In this document: in pieces, positions 1 to 7,299 of the stretch
Layout: every line of letters begins with the position of its first letter
Numbering within the stretch: position 1 is the first letter of the stretch
Assembly: GCF_003627795.1 (NCBI RefSeq)
Contig: NZ_CP032684.1
Span: 783,001-847,000 of the forward strand
DNA length: 64,000 nt
Direction of reading: 5' to 3'
Source: Rhizobium sp. CCGE531
GTDB lineage: Bacteria; Pseudomonadota; Alphaproteobacteria; Rhizobiales; Rhizobiaceae
The notes under the pieces: model-generated
The model's database searches: none
What the model was told of the DNA's origin: nothing
Seen by the model: the letters and a program-made list of their open reading frames with translations, nothing else
Program-made: the position numbers and the translations under genes

Positions 1-2
1 TC

Positions 3-170
3 CAGATGAAGGTCCAGCAGGAGCGCACCAAGGCCGACCGGCTCGAAGAGCATATGAAGGATGCCCGCGAGCTCGAAACGCGGGAGGCCGACGACAATGC
101 GGTCTACGACATCATCGATCAGCGCTTAGCCGCCGCAACGCCAGCCTCCAGCAAGGTTCAAAAACCATAA
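3..170 (+). CDS. C-terminal fragment of an unassigned, probably flagellar-cluster protein
   Basis: An open frame enters from the left edge and runs 55 codons to a TAA at 168-170. The visible residues are strongly charged and look helical or coiled-coil (rich in K, E, R and D), ending in a short proline-containing tail. The next three genes on the same strand belong to a flagellar cluster, so this is probably an upstream member of it, but there is not enough sequence to name the family. It is partial: the start lies outside the window. No transmembrane segment is visible in the fragment. Confidence 0.55.
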   Translation, partial: QMKVQQERTKADRLEEHMKDARELETREADDNAVYDIIDQRLAAATPASSKVQKP

Positions 171-228
171 TCGCCGCGATCATGGAACAGGATGCGCATC
201 GTTGGGTTGCCGGCCTGTTCCGAAGTTT

Positions 229-250
229 TGATTCGATGCCCTGATTCGAT
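229..250. repeat. Short direct repeat upstream of the FlgJ-like gene
   Basis: TGATTCGAT occurs at 229-237 and again at 242-250, a 13-base period, in the gap between the upstream fragment and the FlgJ-like gene. It could be a regulator half-site pair or chance. The gap also holds the ribosome binding site AGAAGGAGA of the next gene. Confidence 0.35.
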
Positions 251-301
251 TGCCGCACTGCGTGTGGCTTCAGGGTGTGCGATAGCAGAAGGAGACGTGA
301 C

Positions 302-898
302 GTGGCTATTTCGCCTCCAAGTGATTTGGTCCTCGATGTCGTCAAGGCCGCCAATCCGGCCGATGTCGAGGCTGCGCAGGCCAAGCTTGCCGCCAACCGG
401 GCCGCCTTTGCCGCCACGAGCCTCGCCGAGAACGGCACCGGCTTCGGCGCGACGGTGGATGCGATGAACAGCGCGGCCACCCAGGCAGGCCTTGCCAATG
501 CCAACACGCATGTGGCCGGGACGAAGGTGCCGCAGGCCTATCGCAAGTTCGAAGCGATGGTGCTGCAGAATTTCGTGAAGAACATGCTGCCGAGCAGCGA
601 GACGCTCTACGGCAAGGGTTCGGCCGGCGAGATCTGGAAAGGCATGATGGCCGAGCAAGTGGGCAATACGCTCGCCAAGAGTGGCGGCGTCGGCATTGCC
701 GAGAAGATGTATAAGGAACAGGTCGACAAGATGCGCAATACCGGTGCCATCAACGCCGCGACCGATGAAAACGACAAGAAGATGGCTCTGAGCGCGGTTG
801 CCGATTTTCAGCGCAAGACGCTCGCCGCCGCGGATGCCGATAATGACGGCAATGCCAGCATCACCAATCAGAATAATTTGACGTCCCAGAAAGCATGA
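302..898 (+). CDS. flgJ: FlgJ-like flagellar rod-binding protein
   Basis: A 198-residue protein. Its central part (about residues 70-140: QAYRKFEAMVLQNFVKNMLP, then SAGEIWKGMMAEQVGNTLAKSGGVGIAEKMY) matches the rod-binding domain of FlgJ/CheL proteins, which helps build the flagellar rod in the periplasm. As in other alphaproteobacteria it lacks the muramidase half of enterobacterial FlgJ, so length and domain content fit the single-domain form. I chose the GTG at 302 because AGAAGGAGA sits about 7 bases upstream; the frame is open further upstream but has no ribosome binding site there. It is followed at once by a FlgN-like gene, consistent with a flagellar operon. The family call is fairly sure; the exact role in the rod is from family knowledge. 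Confidence 0.8.
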   Translation: MAISPPSDLVLDVVKAANPADVEAAQAKLAANRAAFAATSLAENGTGFGATVDAMNSAATQAGLANANTHVAGTKVPQAYRKFEAMVLQNFVKNMLPSSETLYGKGSAGEIWKGMMAEQVGNTLAKSGGVGIAEKMYKEQVDKMRNTGAINAATDENDKKMALSAVADFQRKTLAAADADNDGNASITNQNNLTSQKA

Positions 899-912
899 GC
901 GAGGTAGCAAAC

Positions 913-1281
913 ATGGAAATGATGTCGCAGGACTATCGGATCAAGTCTGTCCTTGGCCGCCTGGAGATGATTATCGACAATGAGAACAACCGGATCGGCA
1001 CCGACCCGGAATTCGATCTCAAGGTATCGAACACCCATAAGAGCCGCTGCCTCTATGAGTTGTCGATGCTGTTTCGCGATACCGAGCCGGCCGATCTTGC
1101 CGCCGCGCATATCGAGCAGCTGCACGATCTGAAGAAGAAGCTCGTTCTGAACGCCCGCCGCGTCGAAGCCCATCTCGAGGCCGTGCGCGCCGTTGCCGAC
1201 ATTCTGAAGAACGCCGTGCAGAACGCCGATGCGGACGGCACCTATTCGCAGGAGCAATTCCGCGTCCGTGAGGCCGGATGA
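913..1281 (+). CDS. FlgN-like flagellar chaperone (probable)
   Basis: A 122-residue, mainly helical, soluble protein. Size, charge pattern (a long amphipathic helix around DLKKKLVLNARRVEAHLEAVRAV) and position after the FlgJ-like gene suggest a FlgN-type export chaperone for hook-associated proteins, but this family is weakly conserved. I preferred the ATG at 913, which has GAGG at 901-904. A longer start at 895 would overlap the previous stop codon in ATGA fashion. The downstream gene starts inside its last codons, so the three genes look translationally coupled. Confidence 0.6.
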   Translation: MEMMSQDYRIKSVLGRLEMIIDNENNRIGTDPEFDLKVSNTHKSRCLYELSMLFRDTEPADLAAAHIEQLHDLKKKLVLNARRVEAHLEAVRAVADILKNAVQNADADGTYSQEQFRVREAG

Positions 1282-1805
1282 TCAAGCTCGTTCTCACCGG
1301 CCTGTGGGTCTGCGCCGTGACATTGGCCTCGGTCTATTTTTCGGTGCAGGTGGCGACGGCGCCCGCGATCAGCCCTGACGACGCCAAGAAGGCGCAGCAG
1401 GAACTGATCAAGGGCGAATCGATCAACGTTCCCGTCATCGCCAACGGCCAGGTGACCGGCTATTTCCTGACGCGCATCTCCTTCATGATGGAGAAGGGCA
1501 AGGCGAATGCGCTTCAGATACCCCTGCCGGAACTGACGACGGACGAACTCTTTTCGCTGCTGATCGGCAACAAGGCGATCGACATTGCCCACACGCAGAA
1601 CTTCGACGTTGCCGCCTTTCGCAGCGACCTGAAGAAGCGGATGAACGAGCGGCTCGGCGGCGACTATGTCGCCGACGTGCTGATCGAACAGCTTGACTAT
1701 CTCTCCAAGGAAGAAACCCATGGTGGGGAGAGCATCGGCAGGAAAACGGTCAAGCCGGTCAAGATCGTGCAGGACGCGGCGAAGGATAAGGTGCCGCTGG
1801 AGTAG
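1278..1805 (+). CDS. Membrane-anchored protein of the flagellar cluster, function unknown
   Basis: A 175-residue protein whose ATG overlaps the stop of the FlgN-like gene (ATGA). Residues about 4-24 form one hydrophobic segment near the N-terminus (LVLTGLWVCAVTLASVYFSV), so it is probably inserted in the inner membrane with the rest in the periplasm. The soluble part contains a region resembling a small beta domain (INVPVIANGQVTGYFLTRISF). That layout recalls FliL-like basal-body proteins but I cannot confirm the family. Position argues for a flagellar role. It is the last gene before a 240-base non-coding gap carrying a long palindrome. Confidence 0.6.
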   Translation: MIKLVLTGLWVCAVTLASVYFSVQVATAPAISPDDAKKAQQELIKGESINVPVIANGQVTGYFLTRISFMMEKGKANALQIPLPELTTDELFSLLIGNKAIDIAHTQNFDVAAFRSDLKKRMNERLGGDYVADVLIEQLDYLSKEETHGGESIGRKTVKPVKIVQDAAKDKVPLE

Positions 1806-1886
1806 TGGCGTCCTGGCCTTGCGGGTGCCGCTCCATTCAAAGGCTGCAGGGCCGGCGATACCATTAATGAATTCTTGATTGTTTCC

Positions 1887-1928
1887 GATAAATCCCACTT
1901 TCCATCCTAACGGAAAGTTGGATTTATC
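1887..1928. repeat. 17-bp inverted repeat with 8-base loop
   Basis: GATAAATCCCACTTTCC at 1887-1903 pairs with GGAAAGTTGGATTTATC at 1912-1928 with a single mismatch; the loop is ATCCTAAC. It lies between the flagellar cluster and the glycosyltransferase gene. No T-run follows on the + strand, so it is not a textbook terminator. It may be a regulator site, an attenuator, or a hairpin ending the flagellar transcript. Confidence 0.7.
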
Positions 1929-2048
1929 TTGCTATAAACTCCTCCCAGTGACGCCTCGTAGTCGCCGCACCGATGAACGGTGAGAGGCATGAGCCTTGTT
2001 ATTCCCGGCATCATGCGCATTTGCGATGTCGGGCAGGAGGTTGTTGGA

Positions 2049-2888
2049 TTGAACCAGGTTGCCGATTTTGCCGCCGCAGCGTCACGCCGCATGATCTTCG
2101 ATCTGCCGGTCTGCGATCTCGATTGGGACGATGCCCTGACCTTCGTCAATGAGCTTGCATCCCTGCCGGTCGGACAGACCGCGATCTCCTTCGTGAATGC
2201 CCATAACATGCTGGTGATGCTGCGTGACGAAAACTATCGCAACGTCCTCGAGCGCAATCTGGTGCTCCCGGATGGTGTTGGCCTCGATATCGCTTCGCGC
2301 GCCGCTCATGGTGAGCCGTTCCCGGCAAACTTGAACGGCACGGATTTCGTGCCGGCGCTGCTGACGTTCATGGAGCGGCCGAAGCGGATCGGCCTGTTGG
2401 GCGGCAAGCGCTCGGTTGTCGAAAATGCGGCGGAGAAATTTCGCCGGCATGCGCCGTGGCACGAGTTCATTGTCGTTTCCGATGGTTTCTTCGATCCCGC
2501 GAGAAGCAACGCCGTTGCCGCGGAAATCGGCCGGCAGAAGATCGATGTGCTGATCGTCGGCATGGGAACGCCTTTGCAGGAAAAGTGGGTCGCCGAACAT
2601 GTCGGACCGCAGCATGCGCGGTTGGTGTTGACCGTCGGCGCGCTGTTCGACTTCGTGTCCGGAACCGTGCCGCGAGCTCCCTCGCTCGTGCGCGCGGTGC
2701 GCAGCGAGTGGTTGTTCCGTCTGGTTCTTGAGCCGGGCAGGCTGTGGCGACGCTATGTTCTGGGCGTGCCGCTTTTCCTCTATCAGGTCATCAGGCATCA
2801 GTTCGGCCGCGAGGGGCGTGTCCTTCACGCTGAACCGCAACAGCTGCCGCAGCGGCGTATCGCCCCTCCGGATAAATTAGCAAGTTAG
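2049..2888 (+). CDS. WecG/TagA/CpsF-family glycosyltransferase
   Basis: About 279 residues. The family pattern is visible: an N-terminal motif on RRMIFDLPVCDLDWDDAL, then ISFVNAHNMLVMLRDENYRNVL, LVLPDGVGLDIASR, RIGLLGGKRSVVENAAEKF, DVLIVGMGTPLQEKWV and VGALFDFVSGTVPRAPS. These enzymes add UDP-N-acetylmannosaminuronate or a related sugar to a lipid-linked intermediate at the inner face of the membrane. The start is uncertain: GTG at 1980 or ATG at 1989 are in frame, but TTG at 2049 is the only one with a strong AGGAGG 8 bases before it and it fits the family's usual N-terminus. It probably acts with the chain-length protein that follows in making an exopolysaccharide; the sugar is unknown. Confidence 0.85.
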   Translation: MNQVADFAAAASRRMIFDLPVCDLDWDDALTFVNELASLPVGQTAISFVNAHNMLVMLRDENYRNVLERNLVLPDGVGLDIASRAAHGEPFPANLNGTDFVPALLTFMERPKRIGLLGGKRSVVENAAEKFRRHAPWHEFIVVSDGFFDPARSNAVAAEIGRQKIDVLIVGMGTPLQEKWVAEHVGPQHARLVLTVGALFDFVSGTVPRAPSLVRAVRSEWLFRLVLEPGRLWRRYVLGVPLFLYQVIRHQFGREGRVLHAEPQQLPQRRIAPPDKLAS

Positions 2889-2921
2889 AGCAATTTCAAG
2901 AAAAGTGCTAAGCCGTGCCGG
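2886..2921. repeat. Degenerate copy of a rhizobial intergenic repeat
   Basis: The stretch AGAGCAATTTCAAGAAAAGTGC and the bases after it align with the fuller copy at 30824-30870 (GCATTTCCAGGAAAAGTGCG). It sits directly after the glycosyltransferase stop codon, where such elements are common in Rhizobium and Agrobacterium genomes. Confidence 0.5.
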
Positions 2922-3020
2922 TATTCGCGGGGCGCGGCGTTAACTCTTTCTTTGGCATGAAAGTTTAGAGTGGGTTAACCATTGCATTGGTCTCCGACCA
3001 TGTGCGCGAGATAGCCCGCC

Positions 3021-4937
3021 ATGTTTGAAAGCAAAGCCAGGCCCGGATTTTACCCAGACGATGCGGAAACCTTCGAGGTGTCGCGCGGGCCGGGCCGGCA
3101 CGTCTCTCCCCGTCGGGGCGAAGATGGCTTGCGCCGCACAGCCCATTTGCGAGCCGCCAATTCGGACGACCCGCGCGATACTGAGCTGCGCGCCATTCTG
3201 CGCAGGGCGCTTGATGGCGATCCTTATCCGGTCTCGGGGCGAGGGGGACTGGTGGGCGCGGGGCCATCGGACTATCGGCCCGCCTTGGCTCATATCCAAG
3301 ACGCCCAGATGTTCCGCCACGCGGAACACGAACAGACGCGGGAACCGGCATCCGAGCCCGTGCCCGATCTGCTGGAATTCGTGCCCGACCTGCTCGAAGC
3401 AGTGCCGGAACTTCCCTCGCAGACTGCGATCCCCAATCTTGCCGAGCATCGGCCTCGTGCCGGCCGCTGGTCTCCCGGTATCCGCTCTCTCGGTTTCGTC
3501 ATTATAGCCGCCTTGGCGGGAGCGGCCGTCCCGACAATGCTCGCGTCGCCGCCGCTCTATATGTCGCAGGCCGTCCTGCATGCGGAAGGCGAGGGCGGCG
3601 GACGGCAGACATTGCTCGACGTCGCGGCGAAACGTGCCGTCGCGCCATCCGTGCTGTCCGACGTCGTCGCCAGAATGAAGCTCGACCACGATCCGGAATT
3701 TACCGGCAGTCGGGCGGGCGCCCTCGGTGTTGCCGCCGAGCTCCTGTCCGGCAGCGGCAACGCCTCCGATGCGCCCTCGCGCGCCCAGGCGACCCTTCGC
3801 AAGAGCATTGCCGTCGGCATCGACGGCCAGACAGGTCTGCTGCGATTGACCGTGATGAGCGGCGATCCCGCCAGATCGGCCGATATTGCCAATCGTCTGG
3901 CTGGCGCCACCCTCTACGATGCCGCCGTCGCAAAGGCGGCCGGCACGTCGCTCGGGCTCGAGACGGCAGCCGATCGCAGCCGCAAGGAATTCGATCGCGC
4001 ATCTGCGGCTCTGGCCGAGTTCAAGGCACGACATGGCGAGGACAAGATCGCGGCGGCGCTGGCGCTTCAGCAGCAGCGTCAGCAGTTGGACGGTGAAATA
4101 AAGGCGGCCGAGCTGACAGTGCGCGCGGCCAGGTCCCGCCTTGCGTCGGTCAAGTCGGCCACGCCGGCCTCCGTGCTGAGCGGCGCCTTGCCGGGCGATC
4201 TAGCCTCCGCCGGACTCGACGACCTGCGCAGCCGCTATAGTGCCGCCAAGGCCCAGCTTTCGCAGCTCGGTCCGCGCCATCCCCGCTTGCTTGCGCAGCA
4301 GGCAACGGTTGACGATCTTGCCGCCAACATGCGCAGCCAACTGCAGCGGCTTGTCGTCAGTAGCGATGCGGATGTGAAGGCGGCCGTCGAAAAGCAGAGG
4401 GCTCTCTCGGCTGAGATGACGGCCCTCAGCCAGAAAAACATCGATGTCGATGTCATCAGCCTCGCGCAGTTGCAGGATGCAGCTGCCGTCGCGAAGAGCC
4501 GCTATGAGGCCGATCAGCAGAATGCCACCCTGTCAGTGCCGGAGGCCAAACAGCCGTTGACGCTGATTTCGCAAGCCGTCGCGTCGGCTCTGCCGCTGGA
4601 CGATCATCTCGCGAGCAACCAGGCAATCAGTTTCCTGGCCGCCCTTGGCATGGCACTTGGCGCGATATTTCTGCGCAGGTGGCTTGCCGGTGCTGAAGCT
4701 GCGGAAGACTACATGGCTGACGACGGCGTCATGCCGGCCATGCCTTCTTTCCATCGGGATAGCGACATGTCGCTTCCGCCTTTGCCCGCCATCGCGCTTG
4801 AACCGCCGGCGGCTGTTCCCGAAATCGGAAGCGGGCCTGACGTTGCGGATGAATGGGTCCGCATTCAGCGCGAGCTTGCGTCCTTGCGTGCCAAGGTCGA
4901 GATCTATGCGGTGCGCAGGCATCAGGAACACGGCTGA
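3021..4937 (+). CDS. Wzz/GumC-type polysaccharide chain-length or export protein
   Basis: A 638-residue inner-membrane protein with the usual arrangement: a first membrane segment at about residues 155-176 (GFVIIAALAGAAVPTMLASP), a long periplasmic region with coiled-coil (about 310-510, rich in A, K, Q and R), and a second segment at about 537-555 (ISFLAALGMALGAIF) followed by a cytoplasmic tail. Two features are unusual. There is a cytoplasmic N-terminal extension of about 150 residues rich in P, E and R. There is also no C-terminal tyrosine-kinase domain with Walker motifs, so it is the kinase-less type. It would set chain length or help export of the polymer made with the upstream glycosyltransferase, but no polymerase, flippase or outer-membrane exporter is in the window. 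Confidence 0.8.
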   Translation: MFESKARPGFYPDDAETFEVSRGPGRHVSPRRGEDGLRRTAHLRAANSDDPRDTELRAILRRALDGDPYPVSGRGGLVGAGPSDYRPALAHIQDAQMFRHAEHEQTREPASEPVPDLLEFVPDLLEAVPELPSQTAIPNLAEHRPRAGRWSPGIRSLGFVIIAALAGAAVPTMLASPPLYMSQAVLHAEGEGGGRQTLLDVAAKRAVAPSVLSDVVARMKLDHDPEFTGSRAGALGVAAELLSGSGNASDAPSRAQATLRKSIAVGIDGQTGLLRLTVMSGDPARSADIANRLAGATLYDAAVAKAAGTSLGLETAADRSRKEFDRASAALAEFKARHGEDKIAAALALQQQRQQLDGEIKAAELTVRAARSRLASVKSATPASVLSGALPGDLASAGLDDLRSRYSAAKAQLSQLGPRHPRLLAQQATVDDLAANMRSQLQRLVVSSDADVKAAVEKQRALSAEMTALSQKNIDVDVISLAQLQDAAAVAKSRYEADQQNATLSVPEAKQPLTLISQAVASALPLDDHLASNQAISFLAALGMALGAIFLRRWLAGAEAAEDYMADDGVMPAMPSFHRDSDMSLPPLPAIALEPPAAVPEIGSGPDVADEWVRIQRELASLRAKVEIYAVRRHQEHG

Positions 4938-5054
4938 CCGCCACTTGGTTTTCCCTTGCAATTACCGCTTTCAGACACCATAGGGCGTTAGCAGGCAATT
5001 ATGCCGGGCCGATGGTCTGTAGATTGCCACCGAATTCATGATCGGGAGACGAGC

Positions 5055-5954
5055 GTGACGACAGTGATCGACGGGAAGAAGGCGGCGGCTTCGGTGATCG
5101 AAGCTGTGAAGGTTGCGGCGGCGGGGCTTGAGGCTGAGAGCGGCTTGAAGACCGGGCTTGCGGTCGTCATCGTCGGCGATGATCCGGCCAGCCATGCCTA
5201 TGTGAATTCCAAGAGCAAGATGGCCAAGGAATGCGGCTTCAAGTCGGTCCAGCAGACGCTGCCGGCCGAGACCACGCAGGAAGCGCTTGCTGGTTTGGTA
5301 CGGTCGCTGAACGACGATCCGTCGATCCACGGTATTCTCGTGCAGCTGCCGCTGCCGAAGCATCTGGATTCCGATGCGATCATCCAGTCGATCCGGCCGG
5401 ACAAGGATGTCGACGGCCTGCATGTCGTCAATGCCGGCAAGCTGGCAACCGGCGATCTTGAGACAGGGCTGATCTCCTGCACGCCGGCCGGCGCCATGCT
5501 GCTGGTGCGCTCGATCCATGGCGAGGACCTGTCGGGGCTTACCGCTGTGGTCATCGGCCGTTCCAACCTGTTCGGCAAGCCGATGGCGCAATTGCTGCTC
5601 AATGCCAATGCGACTGTCACGACGGCGCATTCGAGGACGAAGGATCTGCGGTCCGTGGCGCGGGGCGCCGATATCCTTGTGGCCGCCGTCGGCCGGCCTG
5701 AGATGGTGAAGGCCGACTGGGTGAAGCCGGGCGCGACGGTCATCGATGTCGGCATCAACCGCATCGATGCACCTGAGCGCGGCGAGGGCAAGAGCCGGCT
5801 GGTGGGCGATGTCGCCTATGCCGAGGCCTCCGATGTCGCTGCCGCCATCACGCCGGTTCCGGGCGGTGTCGGCCCGATGACGATCGCCATGCTGATGGCC
5901 AATACCGTCATTGCAGCCCACCGCGCCGCAGGAAAGAAACCGCCGAAGTTTTGA
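5055..5954 (+). CDS. folD: Methylenetetrahydrofolate dehydrogenase / methenyltetrahydrofolate cyclohydrolase
   Basis: A 299-residue cytosolic enzyme that interconverts 5,10-methylene-THF and 10-formyl-THF using NADP, supplying one-carbon units for purines and formyl-methionine. Family motifs are complete: [19 protein letters not shown] (substrate site with the catalytic Lys), [35 protein letters not shown] (nucleotide-binding turn), DVGIN and [14 protein letters not shown] near the end. Start GTG at 5055 has GGGAG just upstream, and the resulting length is the family's normal length. It ends only 6 bases from the end of the convergent aglR gene, so the two transcripts must overlap at their 3' ends. 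Confidence 0.95.
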   Translation: MTTVIDGKKAAASVIEAVKVAAAGLEAESGLKTGLAVVIVGDDPASHAYVNSKSKMAKECGFKSVQQTLPAETTQEALAGLVRSLNDDPSIHGILVQLPLPKHLDSDAIIQSIRPDKDVDGLHVVNAGKLATGDLETGLISCTPAGAMLLVRSIHGEDLSGLTAVVIGRSNLFGKPMAQLLLNANATVTTAHSRTKDLRSVARGADILVAAVGRPEMVKADWVKPGATVIDVGINRIDAPERGEGKSRLVGDVAYAEASDVAAAITPVPGGVGPMTIAMLMANTVIAAHRAAGKKPPKF

Positions 5955-5960
5955 ACCAAA

Positions 5961-6992
5961 TCAATCGGCCGGCGCGACGCCGGTCGATGCGCGCACGATC
6001 AATTCGGCCTTCCATAGTTCCTGGGCCGGAAACGTCTCCGTATGCTTGATTTCGCCGATCAGTCGCTCGGCGATGCGCACGCCCGCAGCACGCAGCGACG
6101 AGCGGGTCGTCGTCAGCGGCACGGTGAAGCTTTCCGGCTTCAAAAGCGTCAGCACGTCGTCATGGGCGATGAGTGAAATATCCTCACCCAGCTTGAGCCT
6201 AGCCTGGTTGATGGCGCGAACGGCGCCAAGCGCCAGCACGGTACTGGAGCAGAGCACCGCCGTCGGACGCTTTTCCTTCTCCATCTGCAGGATGCGTTCC
6301 ATGGCGAACAGGCCCTGCTCGTCGGTCATCGGCGAGTGGCTGGTGCAGGCCTCATCGAGCGCCAGGCCACGTTCGGCAAGGGCCGCTTCCATGCCGTTCT
6401 TCCGGCGAATGGCGAAGTCGAGATAGATCGGGCCGTTCAACAGGGCGAAGCGCCGATGTCCGAGCTGCAGCAACAGCTTCGTGGCATCATAGAAGGCGGC
6501 TTCGTTGTCGATGTCGAGGAAGGGATAATCCGGTTCGGAGCCGATCGAGCGTCCATGCACGAGGAAAGGCATGGACAGAGACTTCAGCATTTCCAGGCGC
6601 GGATCATGGCCACGCATATAATTGACGAAGAGAGCATCGACATTACCGCTGGCCGCGAGCCGTCTTAACGCGCCGACCTCATCATTCGGATCCGCGGGCG
6701 TCAGCACGAAATGGAAATCGTGCCGCAGGGCCTCTTCGCCGAGACCGGTCAGGAACTCCGAGAAATGCGCGTCGGAGGAATTGCCGGGTGAAGTCGGCAT
6801 GACAAGCCCGATCGAGCCCGCCTTGCCGGTCGCAAGTCTTTGAGCTGCCTTATTGGGACGATAGCCGGTTTCCCGAACCGCTTTGAGAACGCGCTCGCGT
6901 GTCTCGCGATTAACCTCCGGATATCCGTTCAATGCCCGGCTGACTGTCGTCTGCGACAGCCCGAGCATTTGCGATAGCTGCTTCAGATTCAC
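5961..6992 (-). CDS. aglR: LacI/GalR-family repressor of the alpha-glucoside operon
   Basis: A 343-residue regulator. An N-terminal helix-turn-helix (LKQLSQMLGLSQTTVSRALNGYPEVNRETRERV, about residues 3-37) is followed by the hinge region and a periplasmic-binding-protein-like sugar domain (GSIGLVMPTSPG, PFLVHGRS, RRFALLNGP). The frame is open well upstream, but GTG at 6992 is preceded by GGAGGAG and begins exactly at the helix-turn-helix, so it is taken as the start. It lies divergent to aglE, with two identical AAAGCGCTTT palindromes in the shared gap. By analogy with the S. meliloti agl locus it should repress aglEFGAK, and probably itself, until an alpha-glucoside signal is present. Confidence 0.88.
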   Translation of the reverse strand: MNLKQLSQMLGLSQTTVSRALNGYPEVNRETRERVLKAVRETGYRPNKAAQRLATGKAGSIGLVMPTSPGNSSDAHFSEFLTGLGEEALRHDFHFVLTPADPNDEVGALRRLAASGNVDALFVNYMRGHDPRLEMLKSLSMPFLVHGRSIGSEPDYPFLDIDNEAAFYDATKLLLQLGHRRFALLNGPIYLDFAIRRKNGMEAALAERGLALDEACTSHSPMTDEQGLFAMERILQMEKEKRPTAVLCSSTVLALGAVRAINQARLKLGEDISLIAHDDVLTLLKPESFTVPLTTTRSSLRAAGVRIAERLIGEIKHTETFPAQELWKAELIVRASTGVAPAD

Positions 6993-7059
6993 GAATTTCG
7001 GCTCCTCCAATTCCAGACTGCTCGGCTGCCAGCACACCTCCCGAATATCGCCAGCATCC

Positions 7060-7069
7060 AAAGCGCTTT
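7060..7069. promoter_or_regulatory. Putative AglR operator, distal copy
   Basis: Palindrome AAAGCGCTTT with the central CG typical of LacI/GalR-family operators. It is 68 bases upstream of the aglR start codon and 161 bases from the second identical copy, a distance that would allow looping. Confidence 0.65.
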
Positions 7070-7181
7070 TAATATGTAGCAGGCGATGCGCTCGAGACAA
7101 GATAAATAGCAAAATATCGCCTCCTATTTTATGCTGCAGCGCGAGATATGCCGTGAATATTAGCCCGAAATTGAAAATCGC

Positions 7182-7187
7182 TTGACT
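7182..7187 (+). promoter_or_regulatory. Possible -35 element of the aglE promoter
   Basis: TTGACT lies about 113 bases before the aglE ATG. The matching -10 hexamer is weak (about 7205-7210). The proximal AglR palindrome at 7220-7231 would fall just downstream of the -10, a classic repressor position. Rated as tentative. Confidence 0.35.
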
Positions 7188-7219
7188 TTCTCCCGCTCCC
7201 AATGGATGAGAGATGTAGC

Positions 7220-7231
7220 CAAAGCGCTTTG
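7220..7231. promoter_or_regulatory. Putative AglR operator, proximal copy
   Basis: Perfect 12-bp palindrome CAAAGCGCTTTG, sharing its 10-bp core with the distal copy at 7060-7069. It lies 69 bases before the aglE start codon, between the possible promoter and the gene. Confidence 0.7.
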
Positions 7232-7299
7232 AGGAATGGGGCGCGCAGCACAAAATTGTGTTTGGGCTCATGGGTTTCGTTATTTGGGAGGACAACCGC

